A stretch of 64,000 nt of DNA from Arabidopsis thaliana (lineage: Eukaryota > Streptophyta > Magnoliopsida > Brassicales > Brassicaceae). The notes under the pieces were generated by a model. That model had not been told where the DNA came from. It saw only the letters and a program-made list of their open reading frames with translations, and did no database searches. Within the stretch, counting starts at the first letter, position 1. Every line of letters starts with the position of its first letter. The stretch is from NCBI RefSeq assembly GCF_000001735.4, contig NC_003070.9:22057971-22121970 (forward strand), in the 5' to 3' direction. This document shows positions 1 through 10,062 of this stretch, piece by piece. The position numbers and the translations under genes were made by a program.

Positions 1-1110
1 ATAATTATGTTTAAGAAGATAGCCAGTTTAAACGTTGTACTTGTTAGTAAACTAATAAATGTACTAGTCTAGTATCAAATAGCTATGTAGATCAAGACGC
101 TCACGTGTAAGAAATGGTAAAAAAAAAAATGGATTAGTTGTGCTACAGTAGTTTCATATCAATACATGTGATAATGTCACTACTATACTATGTGACAAAT
201 ATTGTAAGATAGTATGTTTAAAATGATGTGTGTATACTCATGTACCTTTCTATAAATAATACCATTCTATTTATATCCATGAACAACTATAGTTTATGTT
301 ATGTATAAAAACTACATTTTTATGTATGATTTGATAAACGACATTGTATAATGTAAAAACAAATTTGGTCGTCGACCATACTAACTAGGGTAACTAGGGG
401 CAGTCTTCATCATCAGCCTCCTCAGTCTCCATAAATTTTTTTAAAGATGTAAGTACAAATTTGTATAACTTCCATTATAATCTATAATGTGCTAGCTACT
501 GCTACTTTAACAAATAAAACATGAAATGAATATATGATTCTTTTGGGTGTGATTTTATGCTACAGAAAAAGCATTTCTTAATAAGAAACAATACGTGGAC
601 ATCACACCATCAAACAACGTTGATAACTTGTACTTCACAAATTACAATATCGGTTTCTTATACTCAAAAACATTAATCTAAGATTCAGACGAGATATGAT
701 AATCTATCTAATGATCTAATGCTCCTAGACAAAAGTAAATGTATGCTAAATACTATCCACCACCACGCACTTCGAGATTTGGAAATTATAATATGTTTTG
801 AATTAGTGGGCCTAAACAAAAGTAAATGTATAACTAGACCAACAAAATTTGACACCTTACAAATAGTGTGCCTTGATGGGCCGAGCAAACAAAAAGGTGT
901 ATGTTATGTTTATACAAAGGCTCATTGCTTTCATTGTTTAAAATGTTAGTTATCTTTGATTTTCATATGCAAGATTTAAAGATGTTTTATTTGGGTTGTA
1001 AACTGGAAAATAATTTTCCATGGAAACCACTTTGGCCCATTGATTGATTAAGAATTCATTAATGCTTTTACACCAAGAAGTTTGGGGTTCAAGTCCCACA
1101 TACAGAAATC
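1..1110. other. AT-rich intergenic DNA
   Basis: No supportable gene. Short open frames here are AT-rich and unlike any family I know. Near 1086-1100 there is a GGTTCAAGTCC stretch like a tRNA T-arm/B box, but no convincing A box or cloverleaf. Homology with the second unit of the tandem duplication begins at about 1105. Confidence 0.6.
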
Positions 1111-1453
1111 AGTAATCAAAAGAAAATGTTTCTTCCTCGTCTTGAGTTTTCTTACATGGTATACATTGTCTAGTACTACTAATTTATTTTCATATTATAG
1201 AAGACAAATTGTTACAACTATTGATTAATTTTCTATATGATTATATTTTCTCTGAATAAAATTAAAACTTTTCCAAACAAATTCATGATTTAATAATCAC
1301 AAATAACATAACACGGATTTAAAGGAAAACCCTTTAATTATTACAAAAATCAGAAAACATAATAAAACATAACTTCAAAATTTAAATTTTAAAATGATAA
1401 AAACAGAAATACAAATTATTAAATTCTTCAATCGGACAAAAATCCCCATAGGA

Positions 1454-1852
1454 CTAAGGATTATTTGTGATGTTAGGCGCACAAGCATCAGCGGTGGTAG
1501 TGATGGTAGTGAGACGATTAGTTTCAAACTGGTGGTGGCTGCCATCCATGGAAGGAATGTCCCCATCCTCTTTAACATTAAGATCTTGAAGAACACGAGG
1601 AGGTAAAGAAGAAGAAGGCTCACCATTCTTCTTAAGGTACTCAATCCTGCTTTTAAGGCTATCGAGATAGTCATCAATAACAGAACTCAAATCTTGAAGA
1701 TCCTTTTCACCGAGTTGACACACATCAATAGTTCCTTCGATACAACCCCACATAATTTGTCGAGCCCTCAAAACTCGATTTTCATCACGCAGCTTTTGCA
1801 ATTGCGCTTGTGCTTTTTCAATCCTCTCACGCAAAAAAGCCTCTTGATCCAT
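1454..1852 (-). CDS. MADS-less M-gamma AGL-like protein, copy 1
   Basis: Intronless 132-residue frame. The first ~75 residues form a charged, coiled-coil-like segment (DQEAFLRERIEKAQAQLQKL, then the ENR, DLSSVIDDYLDSLKSRIE region) that resembles the part following the MADS domain in M-gamma AGL proteins such as the AGL80/PHERES group. No MADS domain is encoded upstream; a TATA-like element lies about 55 bp before the ATG, so the short form appears to be the whole gene. Without the DNA-binding domain it could only act through dimerisation, if it acts at all; that is inference. It differs from copy 2 by five base changes, three of them amino-acid changes near the C terminus (K/E, F/S, T/A). Probably At1g59920 or At1g59930, from memory. 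Confidence 0.65.
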   Translation of the reverse strand: MDQEAFLRERIEKAQAQLQKLRDENRVLRARQIMWGCIEGTIDVCQLGEKDLQDLSSVIDDYLDSLKSRIEYLKKNGEPSSSLPPRVLQDLNVKEDGDIPSMDGSHHQFETNRLTTITTTADACAPNITNNP

Positions 1853-1906
1853 CTTTTTCTTGGTCTAGTCTTTGTTATGGGTCTTTGTTTTATTGGCATG
1901 AAGATT

Positions 1907-1916
1907 GTTTATATAG
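1907..1916 (-). promoter_or_regulatory. TATA box of MADS-less copy 1
   Basis: On the minus strand the sequence reads CTATATAAAC about 55 bp upstream of the ATG at 1852. An identical element sits at 3566-3575 for copy 2. This supports short, self-contained transcription units rather than 3' parts of a longer gene. Confidence 0.6.
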
Positions 1917-3112
1917 TAAAGGAAATGTGCTATGACCCATTAGGGTTTTAATTTCCTTGTTGGACTCATTTCTTTTAGATAACATTGAATTTCGGATAGC
2001 GTATCTATTCCACTCCTACGTGTACGCATGTGATTGAGTATAAAACGATAACCTTTTGATTTAAAGATAAATTGTAATCTAATCTATATATTATACCATT
2101 AGAGGATGCAAAGACCGAAAATCGAGGTAATAAAAGCACATGAAAACTTGAGGCAAATAAGACAAAATATGAGTTATATTTTTATTTAGGAGATTACCTT
2201 AATAGGAAGAAAATCACACTAAAGTTAATTTATAATATTTATAGAGTGTATATATTTATTGTTATTATTTTTTATATTAATATAATTAATACAAAACAGT
2301 AAAATAGATAGCCTTAAATGAATAACAAGAAAAAGTTAGGTGATAAAAAAGAAAGAAGGATTTAAAAAAAAAAGTTGGACAGAAGACAAAATTTAGATAA
2401 TGTAACGATATAATATATGTTATCAAAATCATCACTACGGAATCATCCAGACTCTCCATTTTGGTTCAACGATTGTTTTTGGCTTAGGCATTTGAGAAAT
2501 TGGCTTAGACGCATGATTAATTGAATTAAAATAGAGTCAAAATCGGATTATTTTCAGTTAAATTCTGGATAACTCAAACCGGATGTATAATTATCGGTTA
2601 ACAGGTTGGTTCAATTGGAAGCGTAGTTTTAAGAACAAATCCGAAAGTACGTGTAGTTTTATCAAAATTAAAGTTTTTTATAATGGTTTTTTAAGTGGCT
2701 AAAAGTTTAAGGTGGAAAGTTGAGATTCCAACTAGTATAGGGCGGAAAATTCAGACAACCCATAATCAAAAGAAAAACATTTTTCCTCATTTTGAGTTTT
2801 CTTGAATCTAAGTTTCCTTTGGCATAAATGGTCTAGCACTATTGAATTATTTTTCATATTTTAGAAGACTAAAACTGTTATAACTATTAATTATTTCTGA
2901 TATGATAATATTTTCTCTGAAAAAAACTAAATTTTTTCCACCCAAATTCATTACTTAGTAAATAGATATAACATAACAACAAATTTAAAGTGAAACCCTT
3001 TAATTATTAGAAAAATAAGAAAACATAACTTCGAAATTTGAACTTTAAAAATGATAAAAAAACAGAAATACAAATTATTAAATTATTCAATCGGATAAAA
3101 ATCCCTATAGGA

Positions 3113-3511
3113 CTAAGGATTATTGGTGATGTTAGGCGCACAAGCATCAGCGGTGGTAGTGATGGTAGCGAGACGATTAGTTTCAGACTGGTGATGGCTG
3201 CCATCCATGGAAGGAATGTCCCCATCCTCTTCAACATTAAGATCTTGAAGAACACGAGGAGGTAAAGAAGAAGAAGGCTCACCATTCTTCTTAAGGTACT
3301 CAATCCTGCTTTTAAGGCTATCGAGATAGTCATCAATAACAGAACTCAAATCTTGAAGATCCTTTTCACCGAGTTGACACACATCAATAGTTCCTTCGAT
3401 ACAACCCCACATAATTTGTCGAGCCCTCAAAACTCGATTTTCATCACGCAGCTTTTGCAATTGCGCTTGTGCTTTTTCAATCCTCTCACGCAAAAAAGCC
3501 TCTTGATCCAT
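3113..3511 (-). CDS. MADS-less M-gamma AGL-like protein, copy 2
   Basis: Intronless 132-residue frame, near-identical to the gene at 1454-1852. Residues 1-85 are the same in both; all three amino-acid differences fall in the last third. Like copy 1 it has the M-gamma post-MADS-like segment and no MADS domain. The TATA-like element at 3566-3575 is retained. Both copies are oriented the same way, so they arose by direct tandem duplication. Function is unknown; the near-identity suggests a recent duplication or gene conversion. Probably the other of At1g59920/At1g59930. Confidence 0.65.
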   Translation of the reverse strand: MDQEAFLRERIEKAQAQLQKLRDENRVLRARQIMWGCIEGTIDVCQLGEKDLQDLSSVIDDYLDSLKSRIEYLKKNGEPSSSLPPRVLQDLNVEEDGDIPSMDGSHHQSETNRLATITTTADACAPNITNNP

Positions 3512-3565
3512 CTTTTTCTTGGTCTAGTCTTTGTTATGGGTCTTTGTTTTATTGGCATGAAGATT

Positions 3566-3575
3566 GTTTATATAG
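3566..3575 (-). promoter_or_regulatory. TATA box of MADS-less copy 2
   Basis: Same CTATATAAAC element and spacing as in copy 1, at the 1659-bp offset. Confidence 0.6.
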
Positions 3576-4174
3576 TAAAGGAAATGTGCTATGACCCATT
3601 AGGGTTTTAATTTCCTTGTTGGACTCATTTCTTTTAGATAACATTGAATTTCGGATAGCGTATCTATTCCACTCCTACGTGTACGCATGTGATTGAGTAT
3701 AAAACGATAACCTTTTGATTTAAAGATAAATTGTAATCTAATCTATATATTATACCATTAGAGGATGCAAAGACCGAAAATCGAGGTAATAAAAGCACAT
3801 GAAAACTTGAGGCAAATAAGACAAAATATGAGTTATATTTTTATTTAGGAGATTACCTTAATAGGAAGAAAATCACACTAAAGTTAATTTATAATATTTA
3901 TAGAGTGTATATATTTATTGTTATTATTTTTTATATTAATATAATTAATACAAAACAGTAAAATAGATAACCTTAAATGAATAACAAGAAAAAGTTAGGT
4001 GATAAAAAAGAAAGAAGGATTTAAAAAAAAAAGTTGGACAGAAGACAAAATTTAGATAATGTAACGATATAATATATGTTATCAAAATCATCACTACGGA
4101 ATCATCCAGACTCTCCATTTTGGTTCAACGATTGTTTTTGGCTTAGATATTTGATAAATTGGCATAGTAGCTGG

Positions 4175-5170
4175 ATGATTTTAGTTTTTTTTTTTGCTTA
4201 ACAGCAAATCAGTTATATTATATTATAGAAATGTTACCTGATACATGAAACCATTCAAATACAACAATTGAACCAAATAAAGGAAGTAAAACATAATTTT
4301 GATGAATTGGTGGATGTAACCCTGCTTTTCAAATGGAAGCCTTACATGCAACATATAAAATCTATTAAGTCCTCTCGTCATATACTCGTAAAAGGCTAAC
4401 ATTTTATAGATGAAACTCTCAAATATTTTTAACATAACTCTAATTAAACAAACATACTGAAATGTTCCTTGAAATGGTTTTGGATCATGTTTTTTATAAC
4501 ATCCTTGCCATCGTGGCGGGTTAGTGACCATGGTTTTCTTTCTCACATAACATGAATAGTCTAATCGGAGGACAGCGAGGGCATCATCATCGGACCAATT
4601 CCTTCAATCGAAAAAATTTGTTTATTGATTCCTTAATCAAATACCCAAATGACTTCCCCAAACAATTTGTTAGGAGAAACTTCATCGGTTCTCAACCGGA
4701 GATAACGTCGGTGAACTAGACCACCGGAAACAAACTTTATAACTGATTCATCTTGAGTGAAGCCAATGCATCGAAAGAAAAATTATGAATGAAATGTCTT
4801 CATGATTGGAGGAAATTGCTGGAAACATAATTGTTTCCACTTACCAACAAATGAATTCTCAATTGAGACTTCAAAATCAACTCACTTGGATAGATGTGTA
4901 TTATTCCTTACTGATTTTAGATCTGCCATCAACACTCCATAGACCAAAAATTGCATCGAGAACATCGAAGGTCTACCTTGATATCTTGCCATCATCATCA
5001 AGTGGAAGAGAACATATAGGATAAACAAAGTTCTCAATAATACTACATCCATCTATATGTATTGTAAAAAATACAAACAGAAATTAAGAAAGGACAAACG
5101 ATAAAATAATAGCAAGGAGTATGGCCGACGCCGGAGTCAAAGCCAGCCGGAGAAGATAACGGTTTAGAAC
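4175..5170 (-). pseudogene. Degenerate coding-like region, unidentified
   Basis: The minus strand has islands of coding-like sequence: a 107-residue frame at 4223-4546 and, further upstream, in-frame stretches such as DDDGKIS and DAIFGLWSVDG between about 4900 and 5030, broken by stops. Base composition is less AT-rich than the flanks. I do not recognise the family, cannot join the islands into a gene model, and regard this as a possible decayed gene. Intact expression is unlikely. Confidence 0.3.
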
Positions 5171-5599
5171 CTTTAGGTTTAGGTTATGTCACTTTTGAAG
5201 AAAAACGGTTTACAAAAAATATGATGTTTTAATTACTTGTTAATTTTAGTTATATATTTATAAATATATCGATGACTAATTAATTACCTAGAACATTTAG
5301 TCATAATGTTTAATTAGCGTTTAGCGATTTTTGAACATTAGTAACAAAAACATAAAATACTGTGACATATGTTATTGATAAATTTATATAATATGATTTA
5401 AACCAAAAATATACTTAAAATGTTTATATTCATAATGTTATAATATATTTTATGGGGGATGATATAAGTCTAAACAGATTTTAATAAATATTATTAGAGT
5501 AAATTAATGTAAGTGTAGTTTCGAAAAGGGGCAATTCTATTAATAATTTTATACATCATTTCTTAATTAAACATTAAGATTTGCACTATATTACGGAAA

Positions 5600-5655
5600 C
5601 TACGAGTGATCTTGTCTTTTTTTTTTTTTTTTTCGTCTCTACGAGTGATCTTGTC
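5600..5655 (-). repeat. Tiny A-tailed insertion with 17-bp direct repeats
   Basis: The 17-mer CTACGAGTGATCTTGTC occurs at 5600-5616 and again at 5639-5655. Between the copies are 17 Ts and CGTCT, i.e. AGACG followed by poly(A) on the minus strand. The arrangement of perfect repeats with the A-tail next to one of them looks like target-primed reverse transcription of an almost fully truncated template. Confidence 0.75.
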
Positions 5656-6996
5656 ATGAATATAAAATGTACATTTAAGTGCTTTGAAGAAAAGTTTTCA
5701 TTAAGTAAAACAAAAACTTAACATGTTCGTTACTTAAGCCTATAAAAGTTTTACAAATAAACTAGATTTTAACCTAGAATGATTCCTTCAATTTCTTGTA
5801 CTCATCAGGCTCTAGTGCATTCTTGACTACCTTCAAAACAGTTTTCTCAAAAGAAAACTTCGATAGTCTTGTAATATATCTATCTCTGCGCCTAGTGTGT
5901 CCAGTCTTGAAGGGAGGTATAGTTTCTTTGTAACATGACTAAACATGCCTTTTTTTTTTTTTTTTTGTACGCTCAAACAAATCATGTACGCTGTCATGTT
6001 ATATGTATTAAGTAGTAAATAAACTTTTACAAAAAAATAAAATAACAATAATCTAAAAATACTCAAACTAAACAAAACAAAAGTTGAATGTAAATACTCT
6101 CTTTGTTTCTAAGTAATGGATTTTTGAGAATTTTCATACATATTAAAAGTTGATTATAAATATATCATTTTGTGATTTACATTTTAATATAATTCTAAAC
6201 CAAATATATTCAATTATTTTTCTTGAAATTTACAATACATCAATAATAACTAGTTGCATAAAAAACCTAAAAACTTCATATATGTTTAATCAGTTTTTTT
6301 TTATGTAGAGAAACTACTATTTAAAAACAGAGGGAATAGAGGCAAGTGGAATGTACCGCATTTTCTGCTTTTTTAGTCAAAACTCAAAACCAAAATATAA
6401 AAATTCGAATGCTTATAAAAGTTGGGAAATTTTGTTTTGGAAACATAAGTTACGACATTCTAAAGAATAAAGAGAAACTTTGCCTAAATCTCATTTAAAG
6501 TACTTTTACAAGTTACTAAGAAAAATGTCATTCACTGTTTTTTGTTTTGCATGTTCTGTATAGAACCCCAATTAAAAAATTGTAGAAGAATAATTGGCCG
6601 TACCTTAAGGGGACAAAAACAGAAATCAAAATGAGAAGAAGATAAAAGTAGAATAATCACATGTTTAGTACGCCAAACGTGGGGAGTATCTTTGAGCTGA
6701 TTCTGTTGTCTACAATGATTATTTGATTTTGATTCATTGCATTTGCCTATCAATTTTCTTTAATATCCAGTGCCTCCTTCTAAGTTCCAATGGGTAATGT
6801 AAGGGTCTTGCTAATATAATAATGCCGTACGTTATTATATTATTCGATTTGATCCTTCATTCTGAAGAAAGTTCAAAATATTATATGCATCCTCTTTTTA
6901 AATAGATATTGTGGTCGTGGTGTGAATCAAAGATATGAGTTTGTGAGTGATTAGGAGCTAAAATGTATACTTAATGTTTTTAGTAGACCTCCTAAG

Positions 6997-7195
6997 ATTA
7001 GATATGAATCCATAATCCCCATGATTACATGTATTTGGACAACATTTTATTTCTTCTAATTTGTAGCCATGCATGACCACATAACCTTGAGTTAGATATG
7101 ATTCATATGAATCATAATTAATCCCCATAATACCATGGTTATTCAACCGTTTTCATTTCTAATTCGTAGCCATGCATGCGTGACCACATGGTCAT
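6997..7195. repeat. Degenerate ~100-bp tandem repeat
   Basis: Two diverged units share GATATGA, AATCCCCAT, the CATTT..TTCTAATT.GTAGCCATGCATG block and GACCACAT in the same order. Unit 1 is about 6997-7090 and unit 2 about 7096-7195. Confidence 0.65.
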
Positions 7196-7923
7196 GGTTT
7201 AGCGACATGTGATTGTGAAATATGTGGTCGTAGTCACCAACTTAGCCACTACCTATTCAATGATTAAAATTAAAAAGACCACCAACATGTTCAACATAAG
7301 TTGTTAGTTATTATAGGTGTAAATATTACAAGCCGAGTTTCAATAGTATGTGTAGTTTGCAAATGATTTTATTACTATTTTGTGTAGTCTTCTCTAATAG
7401 ACAGTTATCACACAAAAATTAGTGGTAGCTAGAGTAAGTAGTTGAAAATATTCATAGAAGCCATGCGGAATATTTGAGAGTACATTTTCAAAAATATATC
7501 ATAATAATACAAGATTTGGTTCTTAATATCAAAGACTATAGATTAAAGAAAAGTATCCTCAAGTCGGTACATTATTGGATATCATACTATCAAATAAATG
7601 CTAATCGCTGGCAAAATCTCAAAAGTGATTAGCAGACGATATGAATACACAGAGGTAAACTGTCACACATTATTTGATTATTATGATATTATTAGAAATA
7701 GAAACATTATTTAATTTTAAAATTATCAAATATACGTAATTAAATAAATACAATACTTGTTTTTATAAAAGTTCCTTCGTGAGCAAAGAGACCCCACGTG
7801 CAACGATATAAAAAGAGAGAGAGAGATCTATAAGTATAAACTGACGGCGTTCAAGTCAACGTTGCAGTCAATAAAACCGTCAAAAGTAAAAAGTTAACGG
7901 AGATCGTTATCACACGGATCTCT

Positions 7924-8925
7924 CTAAGCTAATCCGGGACTCCTCATCGGCGAATCCACAAGCGAAGTTGCAGACTCCGGCGACATTGTCAACGAATCTT
8001 CATCGTCAACCATAGACAGAGGCGATTCCACCGTAGAGTCCGAAGATTCCATCGAGGATGTGGCTGAGAGCGGAGGCGGCGGCGGTGGAGTGGTCAGCTT
8101 CCGTTTGTTTCCTTCGGCGGCGACTTTAACGTCTCTCGTCAAGTAACTCCTCAGACGTTTCACGTCGGCGAGTTTCACCGGTTTTAGTAAAAAATCCTCC
8201 GCACCTTCTTCAAGACATCTACAACAGATTTATTGATTAAATTTCCGATCACCAAAATCGGAATCAAAAAAAAAAGATTCCGGCGAGAGATTTGACCTGT
8301 CGATACGAGTCATTACATTCTCCGACGACATAATTACAACAGGAACTTCCTTAAAACTTGTCGATTCCTGTTTTTTAAGAAAATCAAGAATTGAAAAAAA
8401 AAAAAAGTAACAGAATTTGTTTTTATGGCGGGAAAATTTCAGAAACCTTAATCTTTTTCAGAAGCTCGTATCCAGTCATTCCAGGCATACAGTAATCAGT
8501 GATGATCAAATCCACCTTCAATCTCTGGTAAAAATAAAGATCAAGATCAGAATCTAGAATCTCAAAATGTTTTAAAACAGAGTTATGAGAGATTACATCG
8601 AATTCGACGGCGGCTTTGTCGTCGTCTAATCCTAAGAATTCGAGAGCACGCCATCCGCTATCAACCGCCGTGACTGCATTGAATCATCGCCGGAGAATAA
8701 GGCTTTTAAAATGTTAAAGGGGAAAGAGGAAGAATTACTAGTTAAGAAACCTTTGCAGGATGTGATTCGAAGCAATCTTTCGATGACTATTCGATCAACT
8801 AGGCTGTCATCAACGGCGAGAACGTGGACTTGATCAGAATCTAGCGGCGGAGATTCAAGTTCTCCGATTCCTATACCGATCATCTCCGACCTTCGTAGAC
8901 AAGAAACGCCACCGTCTTTGGCCAT
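7924..8925 (-). CDS. ARR3: Type-A two-component response regulator
   Basis: Five coding exons: 8751-8925, 8597-8673, 8447-8524, 8297-8367 and 7924-8218, giving 231 residues, the length I recall for ARR3 (At1g59940). The receiver domain spans about residues 33-155, with the acidic pair D39/D40, phosphoacceptor D94 in [11 protein letters not shown] and the conserved lysine K146 in LLKPVK. The C-terminal tail is short, rich in Ser/Pro and acidic, and has no GARP DNA-binding domain, which defines type A. Members of this family receive phosphate from AHP proteins, are induced by cytokinin and feed back negatively on cytokinin signalling. All motifs look intact. Confidence 0.95.
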
Positions 8926-8990
8926 AGTGAGAAAAGAGTAGGAAATGAAAAGATAGAAGAGAGATATTGCTACTAGTTCCTCTCTACTTT

Positions 8991-9000
8991 GTTTTATATT
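8991..9000 (-). promoter_or_regulatory. Probable TATA box of ARR3
   Basis: The minus strand reads AATATAAAAC about 66 bp upstream of the ARR3 ATG. The promoter, about 8926-9300, also contains AGATT motifs (near 9025 and 9165), the core bound by type-B ARR factors; such short motifs are weak evidence alone. Confidence 0.45.
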
Positions 9001-9300
9001 TTCGTTGTTATACTCTTCTATATCAAATCTTTTTATAGGTGGATCATTTTCTACTTCATTTCTTTTACAAAATATTTTCTTATTCCAAGTGACGATTAAT
9101 GACACAAAACGGTACGTACCTTTTTTTCTTTTTTGGGATGGGGGCAGCAAGAAATAGCGAACTAATCTGAATAGGTAAAGAAAGATAAATTCGAAGTTCA
9201 TGATAAGATATAGATAGAAAGTACCGGTTTTGCTTCTTCTTACTTTTAGGATTGGTACTAAATAGATATACTTGGATTACCAACCAAACCCATAACAAGG

Positions 9301-10062
9301 GTTGTTTGGTATGTATGTTACTGATTTAATGTTCAAATTCGTCTTTTTGTTTCTCACATGTACTATGCTTTTGTTGTTGTTGTTGTTGTTGTTAAAAACA
9401 CATTTACTATGTTCAGAAAATGATTTTTATTTTCTTCTCTCTATTTTGATGGACCCTTGAGCTTAATTTGAAGAAAAATCTAATGCATAGCTATGTCTTG
9501 TCTCCACTTATAAATACAAACTCTTAGACCATCATAAAATATGATGACCAAAACCATAACAAGTAAATAAAAAGGTTTATAGACAAAGTGAAAGAAACAT
9601 AAAATCCAAAATCAAGCTTTCGTTTTCTATCAGAAATCCCGTTCAGAAAGACTTTATCGCAATGATGAACAGAGGTTTTTCACAAGATATTGTACATATC
9701 ATTATGTGATTAATTTAGATGTTTAAAGATTTTGGGGTCCATGTAACATGCTTTGAAAGAAGCTTAAATATTAAAAAAAAAAAAAAAAAGATAAAAGAAA
9801 AGGAGAAACATTTCAAACTCAAAATTGCTCTTAAAAGACTTGCATATTCACAAAAGAAAAAAATAAGAAGAAACATTTCTCAAGGTTATAAATTAGAAAT
9901 GCAACTTTACAAACTAAATAATCAAGACATTTATTTTACAACTACAACATTTATGAAGGTTATACATTGGAAATGCAACTTAACAAAACAAATTAATGCA
10001 ACTTTACAAACTAAATAATCAAGACATTATATTACAACTGCCCCATAATTCACACATAGTGA
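9301..10062. other. Intergenic DNA between ARR3 and AKR copy 1
   Basis: Holds the distal ARR3 promoter and the 3' flank of the reductase gene. Contains a (TTG)n run at about 9370-9391, an oligo-A run near 9773 and the 92-bp tandem repeat at 9899-10039. No gene seen. Confidence 0.55.
9899..10039. repeat. 92-bp-offset tandem repeat
   Basis: A segment of about 45 bp beginning ATGCAACTTTACAAACTAAA occurs at 9899 and again at 9991, differing only at a few bases. It lies just past the stop codon of the reductase gene at 10063, so it probably sits in that gene's 3' UTR. Confidence 0.8.

Larger units (their letters stand above)
1105..2515. repeat. Tandem duplication, unit 1
   Basis: Unit 1 matches unit 2 (about 2760-4172) at a constant offset of 1659 bp through the coding region and beyond. 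It contains one small gene plus about 600 bp of its upstream DNA. From about 1490 to 2490 the two units are almost identical, including non-coding DNA, while the outer part near 1110-1450 is clearly more diverged. A spacer of about 240 bp (2516-2755) separates the units. Confidence 0.9.
2760..4172. repeat. Tandem duplication, unit 2
   Basis: Second unit of the 1659-bp-offset duplication. Identity with unit 1 stops sharply at about 4172, where unit 1 continues with unrelated sequence from about 2515. The upstream intergenic part (about 3609-4150) differs from unit 1 by only one or two bases that I can see. Confidence 0.9.
5171..7923. other. Intergenic DNA downstream of ARR3
   Basis: AT-rich, with no supportable gene. 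It holds a tiny T-rich insert between 17-bp direct repeats (5600-5655), an oligo-T run near 5949-5966, a degenerate tandem repeat (6997-7195), a G-box CACGTG near 7795 and a short GA run near 7813. The last few hundred bases include the 3' flank of ARR3. Confidence 0.6.

Noticed and set aside
1060..1100. tRNA-like GGTTCAAGTCC motif
   Set aside because: Only a B-box-like stretch is present. No acceptor stem, anticodon arm or clear A box could be folded, so neither a tRNA gene nor a SINE can be supported.
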